NCBI RefSeq assembly: GCF_030385785.1
Contig: NZ_JAUEDK010000007.1
Coordinates: 62,001 to 126,000, forward strand
Direction: 5' to 3'
Source of the DNA: Crenobacter oryzisoli
Lineage (GTDB): Bacteria; Pseudomonadota; Gammaproteobacteria; Burkholderiales; Chromobacteriaceae
DNA: 64,000 nt
Shown: positions 8,589-18,226 of the stretch, in pieces
Numbering within the stretch: the stretch's first letter is position 1
How the letters are laid out: each line of letters begins with the position of its first letter
The notes under the pieces: model-generated
Databases searched by the model: none
Seen by the model: only the letters and a program-made list of their open reading frames with translations
What the model was told of the DNA's origin: nothing
Program-made: the position numbers and the translations under genes

Positions 8589-9179
8589 TCAGCGCGGCCC
8601 GGTCTCGAGCGCGGCGAGCGCTTCGGGGGTGTTCAGGTTGGGGAACGACTCGGTGAAGAATGCCTCGCGGGTGTGAAGGCCGGCCAGCCAGTCGCGCAGG
8701 CGGCGGCTGTCGCCCGAGAGGAACTCGAGCAGCTGCGGCAGTACGCGGCGGTTAAGCAGCGCCAACGTCGGGTGCAGCGAGTGCGCGTCGCAGGCGATGA
8801 CCGCGTCGGTCTTGTCGCCCTGGCGCTCGGCAAACAGCCGCGCGACGAAGTCGGCCGGCAGCCGTGCCACGTCGCAGGGCATCGTCACGAGCCAGTCGTG
8901 GCGGGCGTGCGCGAGGCCCTCGGCCAGACCGGCCAGCGGGCCTTGGAAGCCGGGCAGGCTGTCGGTCAGCACCGGATGGCCGAAGCCGGCATAGACGTCG
9001 AGGTGGCGGTTGGCCGAAATCAGGATCTCGGCCGGCGCCGGGGTCTGTGCGGCCAGGGCGTCGAGCGCGTGCGCGATCAGCGGCCGACCGGCCAACAGCT
9101 GCAGGCCCTTGTCGGCGCCGCCGAAGCGGCGCGCGCTGCCGCCTGCCAGCACCAGCGCCGAATAGGCGGGCACGCTCAT
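8589..9179 (-). CDS. mobA: Molybdenum cofactor guanylyltransferase MobA
   Basis: Transfers GMP from GTP to molybdopterin-Mo to give the MGD cofactor of DMSO-reductase-family enzymes. The protein has 196 aa. The N-terminal nucleotide loop LVLAGGSARRFGGADKGL is characteristic; the metal-site Asp lies in MPCDVARLP. Its start overlaps the stop of moaE by 4 nt (9176-9179), indicating translational coupling in a clcA-moaD-moaE-mobA transcript. Confidence 0.93.
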   Translation of the reverse strand: MSVPAYSALVLAGGSARRFGGADKGLQLLAGRPLIAHALDALAAQTPAPAEILISANRHLDVYAGFGHPVLTDSLPGFQGPLAGLAEGLAHARHDWLVTMPCDVARLPADFVARLFAERQGDKTDAVIACDAHSLHPTLALLNRRVLPQLLEFLSGDSRRLRDWLAGLHTREAFFTESFPNLNTPEALAALETGPR

Positions 9180-9640
9180 TGCGCCATCCAGCGCGCCGCC
9201 GCTTCGTCGTCGCTGTCCTTCGCGTCGACCCAGCGACTCGTGCCGTCCCGGTAGTACTCTTTCTTCCAGAACGGTGCGCGCGTCTTCAGATAGTCCATCA
9301 GGAATTCGCAGGCGGCGAACGCGTCGCGGCGGTGGCCGGACGCCACCACTACCAGCACGATCGGCTCGCCCAGCGGCAGGTAGCCGACGCGGTGGATGAT
9401 GGTCGCGGCGGTCAGCGGCCAGCGCTCGCGCGCCTCGCCGACGATGCGGCCGAGCTCGGCCTCGGTCATGCCCGGGTAGTGCTCGAGTTCCAACGCAGTG
9501 ACGTGGGCGTCGTCGCCGTAGTTGCGCACCAGGCCGACGAAGCTGGCGATGGCGCCGGCCGCCGGGTTGCCGGACAAGGCGGCGATCTCGGCACCGGGCT
9601 CGAACTCGGCGTGGCCGACCCGTATCGTGAAGTCGCCCAT
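9176..9640 (-). CDS. moaE: Molybdopterin synthase catalytic subunit MoaE
   Basis: Large subunit of molybdopterin synthase; with thiocarboxylated MoaD it converts cyclic pyranopterin monophosphate to molybdopterin. Recognised by SFVGLVRNYG, LELEHYPGMTEAEL, HRVGYLPLGE, VVASGHRRDAF and the active-site Lys region LKTRAPFWKKEYY. 154 aa, the usual length. One nt separates it from moaD, and its end overlaps mobA. moaA and moaC are not in this window. Confidence 0.95.
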   Translation of the reverse strand: MGDFTIRVGHAEFEPGAEIAALSGNPAAGAIASFVGLVRNYGDDAHVTALELEHYPGMTEAELGRIVGEARERWPLTAATIIHRVGYLPLGEPIVLVVVASGHRRDAFAACEFLMDYLKTRAPFWKKEYYRDGTSRWVDAKDSDDEAAARWMAQ

Positions 9641-9641
9641 C

Positions 9642-9893
9642 TCAGCCCCCGGTCACCGGTGGGAAGATCGCCACCTCGTCGCCGGCGGAAAGCGCGGTGT
9701 CGCGGCTTGCCATCGTCTGGTTGACTGCGACGCGGAACACCCGGCCGGTGCCGAGCTCGTCGGCCCAGACGCCGCCGCGCGCGGCCAGTTCGGCCAGCAG
9801 CTCGGCGACGCTGGCCGCGCCGCTGTCGAGCGTTTCGCCGCCGCGGCCGAAGGTGTCCTTCAGTCGGGCGAAGTAGATCAGGTTCAGGGTCAT
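9642..9893 (-). CDS. moaD: Molybdopterin synthase sulfur carrier subunit MoaD
   Basis: Ubiquitin-like 83-aa protein ending in the required Gly-Gly (PPVTGG), which is adenylated by MoeB and thiocarboxylated to donate sulfur to MoaE. The ATG at 9893 follows GGAG; a longer reading to 9950 lacks homology. Also visible are IYFARLKDTFGRG and AVNQTMASRDTALSAGDEVA, typical MoaD segments. Confidence 0.93.
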   Translation of the reverse strand: MTLNLIYFARLKDTFGRGGETLDSGAASVAELLAELAARGGVWADELGTGRVFRVAVNQTMASRDTALSAGDEVAIFPPVTGG

Positions 9894-9963
9894 GCTGCGC
9901 ACTCCGCGATAGATTGTTTCAAGTGTAAAGAATGCGGCGTTCCAGGCCAATGCATCGTGCGGA

Positions 9964-11715
9964 CTAATCTGCCGGACGGACGCTGGGCCGGCGCCATAGC
10001 GCGTGGCGCTCGGCGTGCTGCTCCTCTGCGTGGAAGGCCAGCGAGGTCTTGAGCAGGTCGCTGCGGGTGATTAGGCCGACGAGGCGCCCGTCGGGGCTGT
10101 CGAGCACCGCGAGCCGCTCCAGCCCCTGCTGGGCGAGCCGGCTCGCCAGCACCCGGCCGCTGTCGCCGGGCAAGGCGAACGGCTGGTCGGCCGCGTCGAT
10201 CAGGCCGGCGAGCTGCGTGCCGGCCGGGTGCGCGGCGGCGAGATGGATAAGGGTCAGCTCGTCGAGCAGGCCGAGGTAGCGTTCCCCGTCGAGCACCGGG
10301 TAGGCGCGGTGCCGGCCCGGCCCGAACTGCCGTGCGGCTTCGGACAACGTCATCGTGGCAGGCAGGGTGACGAGCTCGCGGCTCATCAGCTCGTCGGCGT
10401 GGCTGCGCTCCATCGGGTCGACCGCGTACTCGCGGAAGATGTGCCGGCCGCGCCGCGCGATCTTCTCGGTGAGGATGGAGCGGCGCATCACGCGAACCGT
10501 CAGCGCGTACGACACGGTGCAGGCGAGCAGTACCGGCAGCAGCGCATCGACGTCGTGCGTCAGCTCCAGTGCGAATGCGGCGGCGGTCAGCGGTGCGCCC
10601 AAGGTGCCTGCCAGCATCGCCGCCATCGCCACCAGCGGCCACAGCGCGGCGTGGCTGCCCGGGAACAGCGCGGCGAGCAGCGTGCCGAGGCCGGCGCCCA
10701 TCATCAAGAGCGGCGCCAGCACCCCGCCCGAGGTACCGGAACCGAGTGCGACCACCCAGATCAGGCATTTCACCAGCAGCAGGCCGGCGACGATGCCGAG
10801 CGCCAGGTGGCCGTTCAGCAGGTCGCCGATCACGTCGTAGCCGACGCCGAGCGCACGCGGCTCGAAGTAGCCGCCGATGCCGACCGCGAGGCCGCCGAGT
10901 GCCGGCCACCACATCCAGTGCAGCGGCAGGCGGTGGAACGCATCCTCGACCTTGTAGAGCAGCGCCGACAGGGTGGCGGCCAGGGCGCCGGCGAGCAGGC
11001 CGGCAAGCGCGCTGAGCGGCAGGGCGGACAGCGGCGGCGTGGCGGTGGCAAGCGGGAACAGCGGGCCGCTGTCGATCAGGAAGGGGCGCAGGAATGCGGC
11101 GACGGCGGCGGCCAGCGCCACCGGCACCAGGCTCCTCGGACGCAGCTCGAACAGTAACAGTTCGACGGCCAGCAGGATGGCAGCGAGCGGGGTACCGAAC
11201 ACCGCGGTCATGCCCGCGGCGGCGCCGGCGACCAGCAGCGTCTTGCGCTCGGCGGAGGTGAGCCGGATCTGCTGCGCGATCAGCGAGCCGATCGCGCCGC
11301 CGGTCATGATGATCGGCCCCTCGGCGCCGAACGGGCCGCCGCTGCCGATGACGATGCCGGACGACAGCGGTTTGAGGATGGCCACCTTCGCCGACATCTT
11401 GCTCTGGCCGAACAGGATCGCCTCGAGTGCTTCGGGGATGCCGTGGCCGCGGATCTTGTCCGAGCCGAAGCGCGCCATCAGCCCGACGATCAGGCCACCG
11501 AGCACCGGCACCAGGATCACGGCGAGGCCGAGGGTGTGGCCGGCCGGCGAGCGCGCGGCGGTCGACAGCGTCTGATAGAAGAACAGGTTGGTGAAGAAGC
11601 GGATCAGCGTCAAAAGCAGCCAGGCGCCGCCGCTGGCGAGCACGCCGATCCCCAGCGCCAGCCCGACCAGTCGGGTCTGGCCGGGGGCGAGGGCAAAGTC
11701 GCGTTTGTGGTTCAT
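9964..11715 (-). CDS. clcA: CLC-family chloride channel/transporter with C-terminal CBS pair
   Basis: Polytopic inner-membrane anion channel or H+/Cl- antiporter, 583 aa. The selectivity-filter segments are present: a variant of GSGIP (RGHGIPEA), the gating glutamate segment GGPFGAEGPIIMTGGAIGS, and GSGTSGGVLAPLLMMG. After about 430 residues of membrane domain come two CBS motifs (about 450-505 and 515-570), which in such proteins bind adenine nucleotides. The ATG at 11715 follows GGAAA. It sits 70 nt upstream of moaD on the same strand, so it may head a Moco operon. The transported anion is not certain. The gene name is by family only. Confidence 0.87.
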   Translation of the reverse strand: MNHKRDFALAPGQTRLVGLALGIGVLASGGAWLLLTLIRFFTNLFFYQTLSTAARSPAGHTLGLAVILVPVLGGLIVGLMARFGSDKIRGHGIPEALEAILFGQSKMSAKVAILKPLSSGIVIGSGGPFGAEGPIIMTGGAIGSLIAQQIRLTSAERKTLLVAGAAAGMTAVFGTPLAAILLAVELLLFELRPRSLVPVALAAAVAAFLRPFLIDSGPLFPLATATPPLSALPLSALAGLLAGALAATLSALLYKVEDAFHRLPLHWMWWPALGGLAVGIGGYFEPRALGVGYDVIGDLLNGHLALGIVAGLLLVKCLIWVVALGSGTSGGVLAPLLMMGAGLGTLLAALFPGSHAALWPLVAMAAMLAGTLGAPLTAAAFALELTHDVDALLPVLLACTVSYALTVRVMRRSILTEKIARRGRHIFREYAVDPMERSHADELMSRELVTLPATMTLSEAARQFGPGRHRAYPVLDGERYLGLLDELTLIHLAAAHPAGTQLAGLIDAADQPFALPGDSGRVLASRLAQQGLERLAVLDSPDGRLVGLITRSDLLKTSLAFHAEEQHAERHALWRRPSVRPAD

Positions 11716-11813
11716 CGTCGATTTCCGTGAGGGTGAGTAAGTGTTGCGCGCCCGGGTTGACCCGCGGACGGGAGCGGTTAGCATGGGGGCCTGTTCCGTA
11801 TCGAGGTCCCTCC

Positions 11814-12224
11814 ATGTCTATGCCGCCGCTTGCCAAGGCCGATTACGAAGCGCTCGCCGAATTCCGCTACCAGTTGCGCCGTTTCCTGCGCTTCAGCGAG
11901 GAAGTCGCCCAGGAGCACGGGATCACCGTGCTGCAGTACCTGTTGCTCTTGCAGGTGAAGGGCTATCCGGACCGCGAATGGGCGACCGTCGCCGAGCTGG
12001 CCGAACGGTTGCAGTCACACCACCACAGCGTGGTGGCGCTGGTGTCGCGTTGCGAAAAGGCCGGCCTCGTCGAGCGCCGCCCCGGGCGCAGCGACCAGCG
12101 TTGCGTCGAGGTGCACCTGACCGGGCATGGCGAGGCGCTGCTGGCCGAGCTGGCGCTGCGCCACCAGCAGCAGCTGGCCGAGGTGCAGGGCGAGCTGAAG
12201 ATCCCTGCGATCGGCAAACGCTGA
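11814..12224 (+). CDS. MarR-family transcriptional regulator
   Basis: Dimeric winged-helix DNA-binding protein of 136 aa. The wHTH is visible in WATVAELAERLQSHHHSVVALVSRCEKAGLVERR (written here in overlapping blocks: ATVAELAERLQSHHHSV, VSRCEKAGLVERR) and the wing RSDQRCVEVHLTGHG. The ATG at 11814 follows GAGG; a second ATG at 11820 is possible. It is divergent from clcA, with about 100 nt between starts. A palindromic operator candidate at 12274-12290 lies 50 nt past its stop, in front of the HPP gene, so it may regulate that neighbour (inference). Confidence 0.85.
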   Translation: MSMPPLAKADYEALAEFRYQLRRFLRFSEEVAQEHGITVLQYLLLLQVKGYPDREWATVAELAERLQSHHHSVVALVSRCEKAGLVERRPGRSDQRCVEVHLTGHGEALLAELALRHQQQLAEVQGELKIPAIGKR

Positions 12225-12267
12225 GCATCGCGAGTTGTCGGCGTTGTTGATCTGGCGCAAGTCCGGC

Positions 12268-12295
12268 TTGACTGTATCACAATACGATATAAAAT
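12268..12295 (+). promoter_or_regulatory. Promoter with operator-like 17-mer in the spacer, upstream of the HPP gene
   Basis: TTGACT at 12268-12273, then GTATCACAATACGATAT (12274-12290), then TAAAAT at 12290-12295, a 16-bp spacer. GTAT-N4-ATAC is an inverted repeat. The same 17-mer, reverse-complemented, lies in the spacer of another candidate promoter at 58791-58807. Confidence 0.6.
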
Positions 12296-12427
12296 TTTCC
12301 GTCATTGCCTGCGCCGACGCGCGGTCGGCGCCGCCGTTGTGACGGTTTCCCGACACCGTGCGCGGTTCGGGCCCGATCAACCCGCCGCCCGCCGAATGTT
12401 CGGCACGCGGCCTGATGTGACTTCCCC

Positions 12428-13567
12428 ATGTCCTCCCTCCTGCAATTGTTCGCCTGGCGGCGCTGGTGGCCCGAGCCGATGGCGCTGAGCCCGGCGCAGA
12501 AGATCAAGGCCGGTCTTGCCGCGCTGTTGGCGATCGGCGTGTCGGCGGCCGTTACCCACTGGACGGTCGGCAACGCGCCGTGGCTGGCCGCGTCAATGGG
12601 CGCCGCCTCGGTGATCCTGTTCGTGCTGCCGGCCAGCCCACTGGCGCAGCCGTGGTCCTTCGTCGGCGGCCACCTGGTGTCGGCCGCCATCGGCGTGGCG
12701 TGTGCCAAGCTGATCGGCGTGCCGGTGCTGGCGTGCGCCTGCGCGGTCGGCTTCTCGATCATGGCGATGACCTTCCTGCGCTGCCTGCACCCGCCGGCCG
12801 GCTCGATCGCGCTGATGGGGGTGATCGGTGGCCCGGCGATCAAGGCGCTCGGCTTTGCCTTCGTGGTGAGCCCGGTGCTGTTCAACTCGCTGCTGATGCT
12901 GGGCATGGCGCTGATCCTCAACAATCTGTGGCTGCGCCATCCCTACCCGCGCCCGCTGCCGGTGGCCAACCCGCACCAGGTGGCCGACGCGCCGCCACTG
13001 GCGCGGCTGGGCGTGCAGGCCGACGATCTCGACGCGGCGCTGGCGCACTATGGCGAACTACTCGACGTCGGACGCGACGACCTGGCCGGCGTGCTGGCGC
13101 TGGCACAGCGCTACGCCGCCGCGCGCGCCCACCACGGGCTCACCTGCGCCGACATCATGAGTCGCGACCTGGTGACGGTGGCGCCGGACAGCTCGCTGCA
13201 GGAGGCCTGGCGCAAGCTGCGCCGCCATCGCGTGCGTGCGCTGCCGGTAGTCGACGCCGAGCATCGCGTGCTCGGCGTGCTGGCGCTGGTCGATTTCCTG
13301 AAGCGGCTGGACGGCCGCCCCGAGGGGCTGCGCTCGCGGCTGATGAAGCGCTTTGGCCAACGTGGCCGGGCGTCGGAGGTGGGGGCGGTCATGACGTCGC
13401 CGGTGGTGTGCGTCGCCGCCACGCAGCCCATCGTCGACGTGGTACCGCTCCTGTCCGACCATGGTCTGCACCACCTGCCGGTGCTCGACGACGCCGGCCG
13501 GTTGGTGGGGCTGGTGACGCAGTCGGATCTGATTGCAGCGCTGTATTCGGGGGTGGCGGCGGCGTGA
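12428..13567 (+). CDS. HPP-family membrane protein with C-terminal CBS domain pair
   Basis: The 379-aa protein has an N-terminal HPP domain of about five membrane helices (residues about 20-175). It contains the family's His-Pro-Pro in CLHPPAGSIALMGVIGG and GAASVILFVLPASPLAQPW. Two CBS motifs follow: about 235-290 (TCADIMSRDLVTVAPDSS) and about 320-375 (VGAVMTSPVVCVAATQPIVD). Plastid and cyanobacterial HPP proteins act as nitrite transporters. CBS domains suggest nucleotide gating, as in the nearby clcA. No ribosome site precedes the ATG at 12428, so the start is uncertain. It is driven by a candidate promoter at 12268. Confidence 0.85.
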   Translation: MSSLLQLFAWRRWWPEPMALSPAQKIKAGLAALLAIGVSAAVTHWTVGNAPWLAASMGAASVILFVLPASPLAQPWSFVGGHLVSAAIGVACAKLIGVPVLACACAVGFSIMAMTFLRCLHPPAGSIALMGVIGGPAIKALGFAFVVSPVLFNSLLMLGMALILNNLWLRHPYPRPLPVANPHQVADAPPLARLGVQADDLDAALAHYGELLDVGRDDLAGVLALAQRYAAARAHHGLTCADIMSRDLVTVAPDSSLQEAWRKLRRHRVRALPVVDAEHRVLGVLALVDFLKRLDGRPEGLRSRLMKRFGQRGRASEVGAVMTSPVVCVAATQPIVDVVPLLSDHGLHHLPVLDDAGRLVGLVTQSDLIAALYSGVAAA

Positions 13568-13932
13568 GTATTGGTGGCTGACCCCGCATGACGCTGGCCA
13601 CCATGATCGATCAATGGGGCGGTTTGACAGCCTCTGCGACGCTCGTCGCCATTCCTTGCTTGCAGGTGTAGTGGCAGGGAATCCAGTGTCCCATACCGGA
13701 GCGCTGGCTCATTTCGGCGACGACTGGCGGAACGGTGCGGTGGATGCCGTTTCGTCTAAACCCTAGCGGGACGTGGGCGGCTAGCCTCGGCCGGCCCCTG
13801 CCGCTTTTTTAGGCACCGTCCGGCGCGCCGCGTCTGCTGGCGACGCGCCGAATCTGGCAAAATGGCGGGTCGCGGCCGTCGGCATGCGTGCCATGTCGGC
13901 GCGCACGGCAGGACGCGACAGATGCAAGGACC
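13568..13932. other. Intergenic region between the HPP gene and the radical SAM gene
   Basis: 365 bases without a supportable gene. Open frames here lack ribosome sites and homology. I see no clear terminator or promoter. Confidence 0.4.
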
Positions 13933-15882
13933 ATGGATCAAAGCAGTCGCACGTCGCAGCGCGCCCTCGAAGTGGCAGAACACGAGGGCCTGAAGGTCTT
14001 GTCGGTGATCCCGCCGATGACCCAGCTCAACACCCCCTACCCGTCCACCGCCTACCTGACCGGCTTCCTGCGCTCGCGCGGCGTCGACGCGGTGCAGGAG
14101 GACCTGGCGCTGGCACTGGTGCTGCGGTTGTTTTCGCGCGAGGGCATGGCGCTGCTGCGTGACGCGGTCGACGCGCTGCCGGTGCGGCGCCGTTCGGCCA
14201 GCGTGGTGTCCTTCGACGAGCAGTTCGAGCGCTACGAGGCCACCATCGCGCCGACCATCGCCTTCCTGCAGGGGCGCGACTCCACCGTCAGCCACCGCAT
14301 CTGCACCCGCAACTTCCTGCCCGAGGGGCCGCGCTTTGCCTCGCTGGACGTCTACATCGACGAGGACGGCGGCGACCCGCTCGCCTGGGCGTTCGGCGCG
14401 CTGGGCAGCCAGGACCGCGCCCGCCACTTGGCCACGTTGTATCTGAACGACCTGGCCGACGTGCTGCGCGACGCGGTGGATTCGCGCTTCGAGTTCGTCC
14501 GCTATGCCGAGTCGCTGGCGATGAGCCAGCCCACTTTCGAACCGCTGGCGCGCGCGCTGGCCGCCGCTCCGACCCTGGTCGACCGGGAGCTGGAAGCGCT
14601 GACGCTGGCGGCCATCGAACGCCACCGTCCCGATCTGGTGCTACTGTCGGTGCCGTTCCCCGGCGCGGTGTACGCGGCGTTCCGCATCGCCCAGACCATC
14701 AAGCGCCACCACCCGGCGATCCGCCTCGCCTTCGGCGGCGGTTTCGCCAACACCGAGCTGCGCGAGCTGGCCGAACCGCGCGTGTTCGACTACTTCGACT
14801 TCGTCACGCTGGACGCCGGCGAGCGCCCGCTGTTGGCGCTGCTGGAACACCTGCAGGGCAAGCGCTCGGCGTCCCGGCTGGTACGCACCTTCGTGCGCGA
14901 CGAGGAAGGCCAGGTGCGCTACCGTCACTTCCCCGAACCGGACGTGCCATTCGAGGACTGGGGCACGCCGACCTGGGACGGGCTGCCGCTCGACCGCTAC
15001 CTGTCGCTCTTGGACATGCTCAACCCAATGCACCGGCTGTGGAGCGACGGGCGCTGGAACAAGCTGACCGTCGCCCACGGCTGCTACTGGAAGAAGTGCA
15101 GCTTCTGCGACGTGTCGCTCGACTACATCTCGCGCTATGAGACCGCGTCGGCCACCGAGCTGGTCGATCGCATCGAGCAGATCATCGCCGAGACCGGCCA
15201 GACCGGCTTCCACTTCGTCGACGAGGCTGCGCCGCCGAAGATGCTCAAGGCGCTGGCCGAAGAGCTGCTGCGCCGCAAGGTGGCGATCTCGTGGTGGGGC
15301 AATATCCGCTTCGAGAAGTCGTTCACCCCGGAGCTGTGCCAGCTATTGGCCGAATCGGGCTGCATCGCGATCTCCGGCGGCCTGGAGGTCGCATCCGACC
15401 GGCTGCTGAAACTGATGAAGAAAGGCGTGTCGGTCGACCAGGTCGCGCGCGTCACCTACGGCTTCGCCGAGGCCGGCATCCTGGTGCATGCCTACCTGAT
15501 GTATGGCTTCCCGACCCAGACGGTGCACGATACCGTCGACGCGCTCGAATACGTGCGCCAGCTGTTCGAGGCCGGCTGCATCCAGTCCGGCTTCTTCCAC
15601 CGCTTCTCCTGTACCGTGCATTCGCCGGTGGGGCAGAACCCGGAGGAATACGGCATCGAGCTGGTGCCGCTGCCGCCGGGCGACTTCGCCAAGAACGACA
15701 TCGGCTTCATCGACCCGACCGACGTCGACCACGACGCGCTGGGCAAGGCGCTCAACAAGGCGCTGTACAACTACATGCACGGCATCATGCTCGACGAGGA
15801 CGTGCGGCGCTGGTTCCACGGCAAGGTGCCGCGCCCGCGGGTGCCCAAGCACTTCATCGAGCGCGCGCTGATGGGGCGCTAG
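13933..15882 (+). CDS. B12-binding-type radical SAM protein
   Basis: 649 aa. The N-terminal half (about 20-330) resembles the cobalamin-binding Rossmann region of class B radical SAM enzymes (LKVLSVIPPMTQLNTPYPS; LLSVPFPGAVYAAFRIAQ; RLAFGGGFAN), although no DxHxxG is seen. The radical SAM core follows, with iron-sulfur cysteines in HGCYWKKCSFCD (near residue 380), then EAAPPKML, ISWWGNIRFEKSF and ISGGLEVASDRLL. The cysteine spacing is CX4CX2C, not the canonical CX3CX2C. The ATG at 13933 follows AAGGA. The substrate is unknown; such enzymes methylate or rearrange unactivated carbons. The gene stands alone and ends at a terminator. Confidence 0.85.
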   Translation: MDQSSRTSQRALEVAEHEGLKVLSVIPPMTQLNTPYPSTAYLTGFLRSRGVDAVQEDLALALVLRLFSREGMALLRDAVDALPVRRRSASVVSFDEQFERYEATIAPTIAFLQGRDSTVSHRICTRNFLPEGPRFASLDVYIDEDGGDPLAWAFGALGSQDRARHLATLYLNDLADVLRDAVDSRFEFVRYAESLAMSQPTFEPLARALAAAPTLVDRELEALTLAAIERHRPDLVLLSVPFPGAVYAAFRIAQTIKRHHPAIRLAFGGGFANTELRELAEPRVFDYFDFVTLDAGERPLLALLEHLQGKRSASRLVRTFVRDEEGQVRYRHFPEPDVPFEDWGTPTWDGLPLDRYLSLLDMLNPMHRLWSDGRWNKLTVAHGCYWKKCSFCDVSLDYISRYETASATELVDRIEQIIAETGQTGFHFVDEAAPPKMLKALAEELLRRKVAISWWGNIRFEKSFTPELCQLLAESGCIAISGGLEVASDRLLKLMKKGVSVDQVARVTYGFAEAGILVHAYLMYGFPTQTVHDTVDALEYVRQLFEAGCIQSGFFHRFSCTVHSPVGQNPEEYGIELVPLPPGDFAKNDIGFIDPTDVDHDALGKALNKALYNYMHGIMLDEDVRRWFHGKVPRPRVPKHFIERALMGR

Positions 15883-15901
15883 TCGCCAGTCGACAGGACA
15901 G

Positions 15902-15927
15902 AACGGCAGCCCATGGGCTGCCGTTTT
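15902..15927 (+). terminator. Intrinsic terminator of the radical SAM gene
   Basis: Self-complementary stem AACGGCAGCC with GGCTGCCGTT around CATG, followed by TTC. Confidence 0.82.
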
Positions 15928-16044
15928 CATTGGCGGGGGCCATTCCGGCCCTTCTTCTCCCCCCTGCTCCCTGGCATCGTGACCGGCCCGGGGCCGGGCG
16001 AATTTCGGTATCCTGACCCTCTGTACAGGTTTTCGGGATGCTTC

Positions 16045-16785
16045 ATGCTGTTAGGACTCGTTCTTATCGCCGGCCTCTGGGCCGGTCTGCAAAACGCCCT
16101 CGCCGGTGGCGGCTCGTTCGTGACGCTGCCGGCGCTGATCTTGTCGGGCATGACGCCGTTGGCCGCCAACATCACGTCCACCGTGGCCCTGTTCCCTGGG
16201 CAGATGACGTCGGGTCTGGCGGGACGCCGGCTGGTGACCGGCGCGGGCCGGCTGCCGTTCTGGGCGCTGTTCGCGATCAGCATTGTCGGCGGTGCCGTGG
16301 GCGGTCTGTTGCTGTTGAATACCTCGTCGGCCGTGTTTGCCCACCTCGTACCCTGGCTGGTGCTGTTCGCCACCACCGTCTTCGCGTGGGGCAGCTTCTT
16401 TCGCAAGCAGAGCGACGCCATGGTGCATCTGGGGCCGGGTGGCACGGCCATCGCCCAGTTCCTGATCGCGATCTACGGCGGCTATTTCGGCGGCGGCATC
16501 GGCTTTTTGATGATCGCGGCGCTGACGATGGCGGGGCTGCCGACCCGCAACGCCGGCGCGACGAAGAACGCGCTGGCCGGGGTGATGAACGCGTCGGCGG
16601 TGGCGCTGTTTGTGACCTCGTCACTGTTGCACTGGCGTGAAGCGATCACGCTGGGCAGCGGCGCGATCGTCGGGGGCTTGCTGGGCTCGTGGGCATTGCA
16701 CCGGGTCAACGAGAAGGTGTTGCGCGTCGCGATCGTGTGCATCGGGGCGGCGCTGACCGTGGGACTGTTCCTGAAGCCGGTCTGA
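16045..16785 (+). CDS. TauE/SafE (TSUP) family membrane exporter
   Basis: Polytopic inner-membrane protein of 246 aa with about eight helices. It has the two Gly/Asn-rich half-repeats typical of TSUP: QNALAGGGSFVTLPALI with NITSTVALFPGQ, and GGYFGGGIGFLMIAAL with NAGATKNALAG. Family members export sulfite, sulfoacetate or other small organic anions. The ATG at 16045 puts a hydrophobic helix at the very N-terminus; longer frames upstream overlap the preceding terminator and are rejected. No partner gene indicates the substrate. Confidence 0.88.
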   Translation: MLLGLVLIAGLWAGLQNALAGGGSFVTLPALILSGMTPLAANITSTVALFPGQMTSGLAGRRLVTGAGRLPFWALFAISIVGGAVGGLLLLNTSSAVFAHLVPWLVLFATTVFAWGSFFRKQSDAMVHLGPGGTAIAQFLIAIYGGYFGGGIGFLMIAALTMAGLPTRNAGATKNALAGVMNASAVALFVTSSLLHWREAITLGSGAIVGGLLGSWALHRVNEKVLRVAIVCIGAALTVGLFLKPV

Positions 16786-16897
16786 GCATGGGAATACGCC
16801 CCGAATAAATCGGGTGGGCGGCGGGCTCCGCCGCGATGTTCATGCTGCTGGCGCAGGCCGTTGTGAAGCCGGCGGTCCATACCTCGAGGACACCACA

Positions 16898-17053
16898 GTG
16901 CATGCCGCCAAGAAAACCGGCGAGGTCGCCCAGGAAGCCGCCCACGGCACTACCCATGCCGCCAAGGCGGTCGGCCATGGTGTAGTGAGCAAGGCCCGCG
17001 AGGGCTATCAGGCGGCCAAGCGGGCGGTGCACAAGGCGATGCAGTCGGCGTAA
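16898..17053 (+). CDS. Small Ala/Lys/His-rich protein, 51 aa (GTG start)
   Basis: No family recognised. A GTG at 16898 preceded by GAGGA at 8-nt spacing opens a frame rich in Ala, Lys, His and Gly (HAAKKTGEVAQEAAHGTTHA, then KAVGHGVVSKAREGYQ). The composition recalls hydrophilic LEA-like or H1-like small proteins and predicts an amphipathic or disordered helix. It has no signal peptide. The longer upstream frame (from 16814) lacks a ribosome site. It lies immediately before parS site 2 and a terminator. Confidence 0.5.
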   Translation: MHAAKKTGEVAQEAAHGTTHAAKAVGHGVVSKAREGYQAAKRAVHKAMQSA

Positions 17054-17060
17054 GCCTCCG

Positions 17061-17074
17061 GTTCCACGTGAAAC
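17061..17074 (+). other. parS: parS-like ParB binding site 2
   Basis: GTTCCACGTGAAAC, an exact match to the 14-bp core GTTNCACGTGAAAC. It is intergenic between the 51-aa gene and the convergent prfA terminator. Confidence 0.85.
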
Positions 17075-17096
17075 TCCGCGCCCGAGCACGGGCACA

Positions 17097-17127
17097 AAAA
17101 AAGGTTGGCCACTCGGCCAACCTTTTT
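17097..17127. terminator. Bidirectional terminator between the 51-aa gene and prfA
   Basis: AAGGTTGGCC and GGCCAACCTT pair around ACTC, with A- and T-runs on the two sides, so it can stop transcription from both directions. It shares the AAAAAGGTTGGC core with the hairpins at 54905 and 55924. Confidence 0.9.
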
Positions 17128-17149
17128 CATTTCTCTCACTTTGCGTCGC

Positions 17150-18226
<1,077 letters not shown>

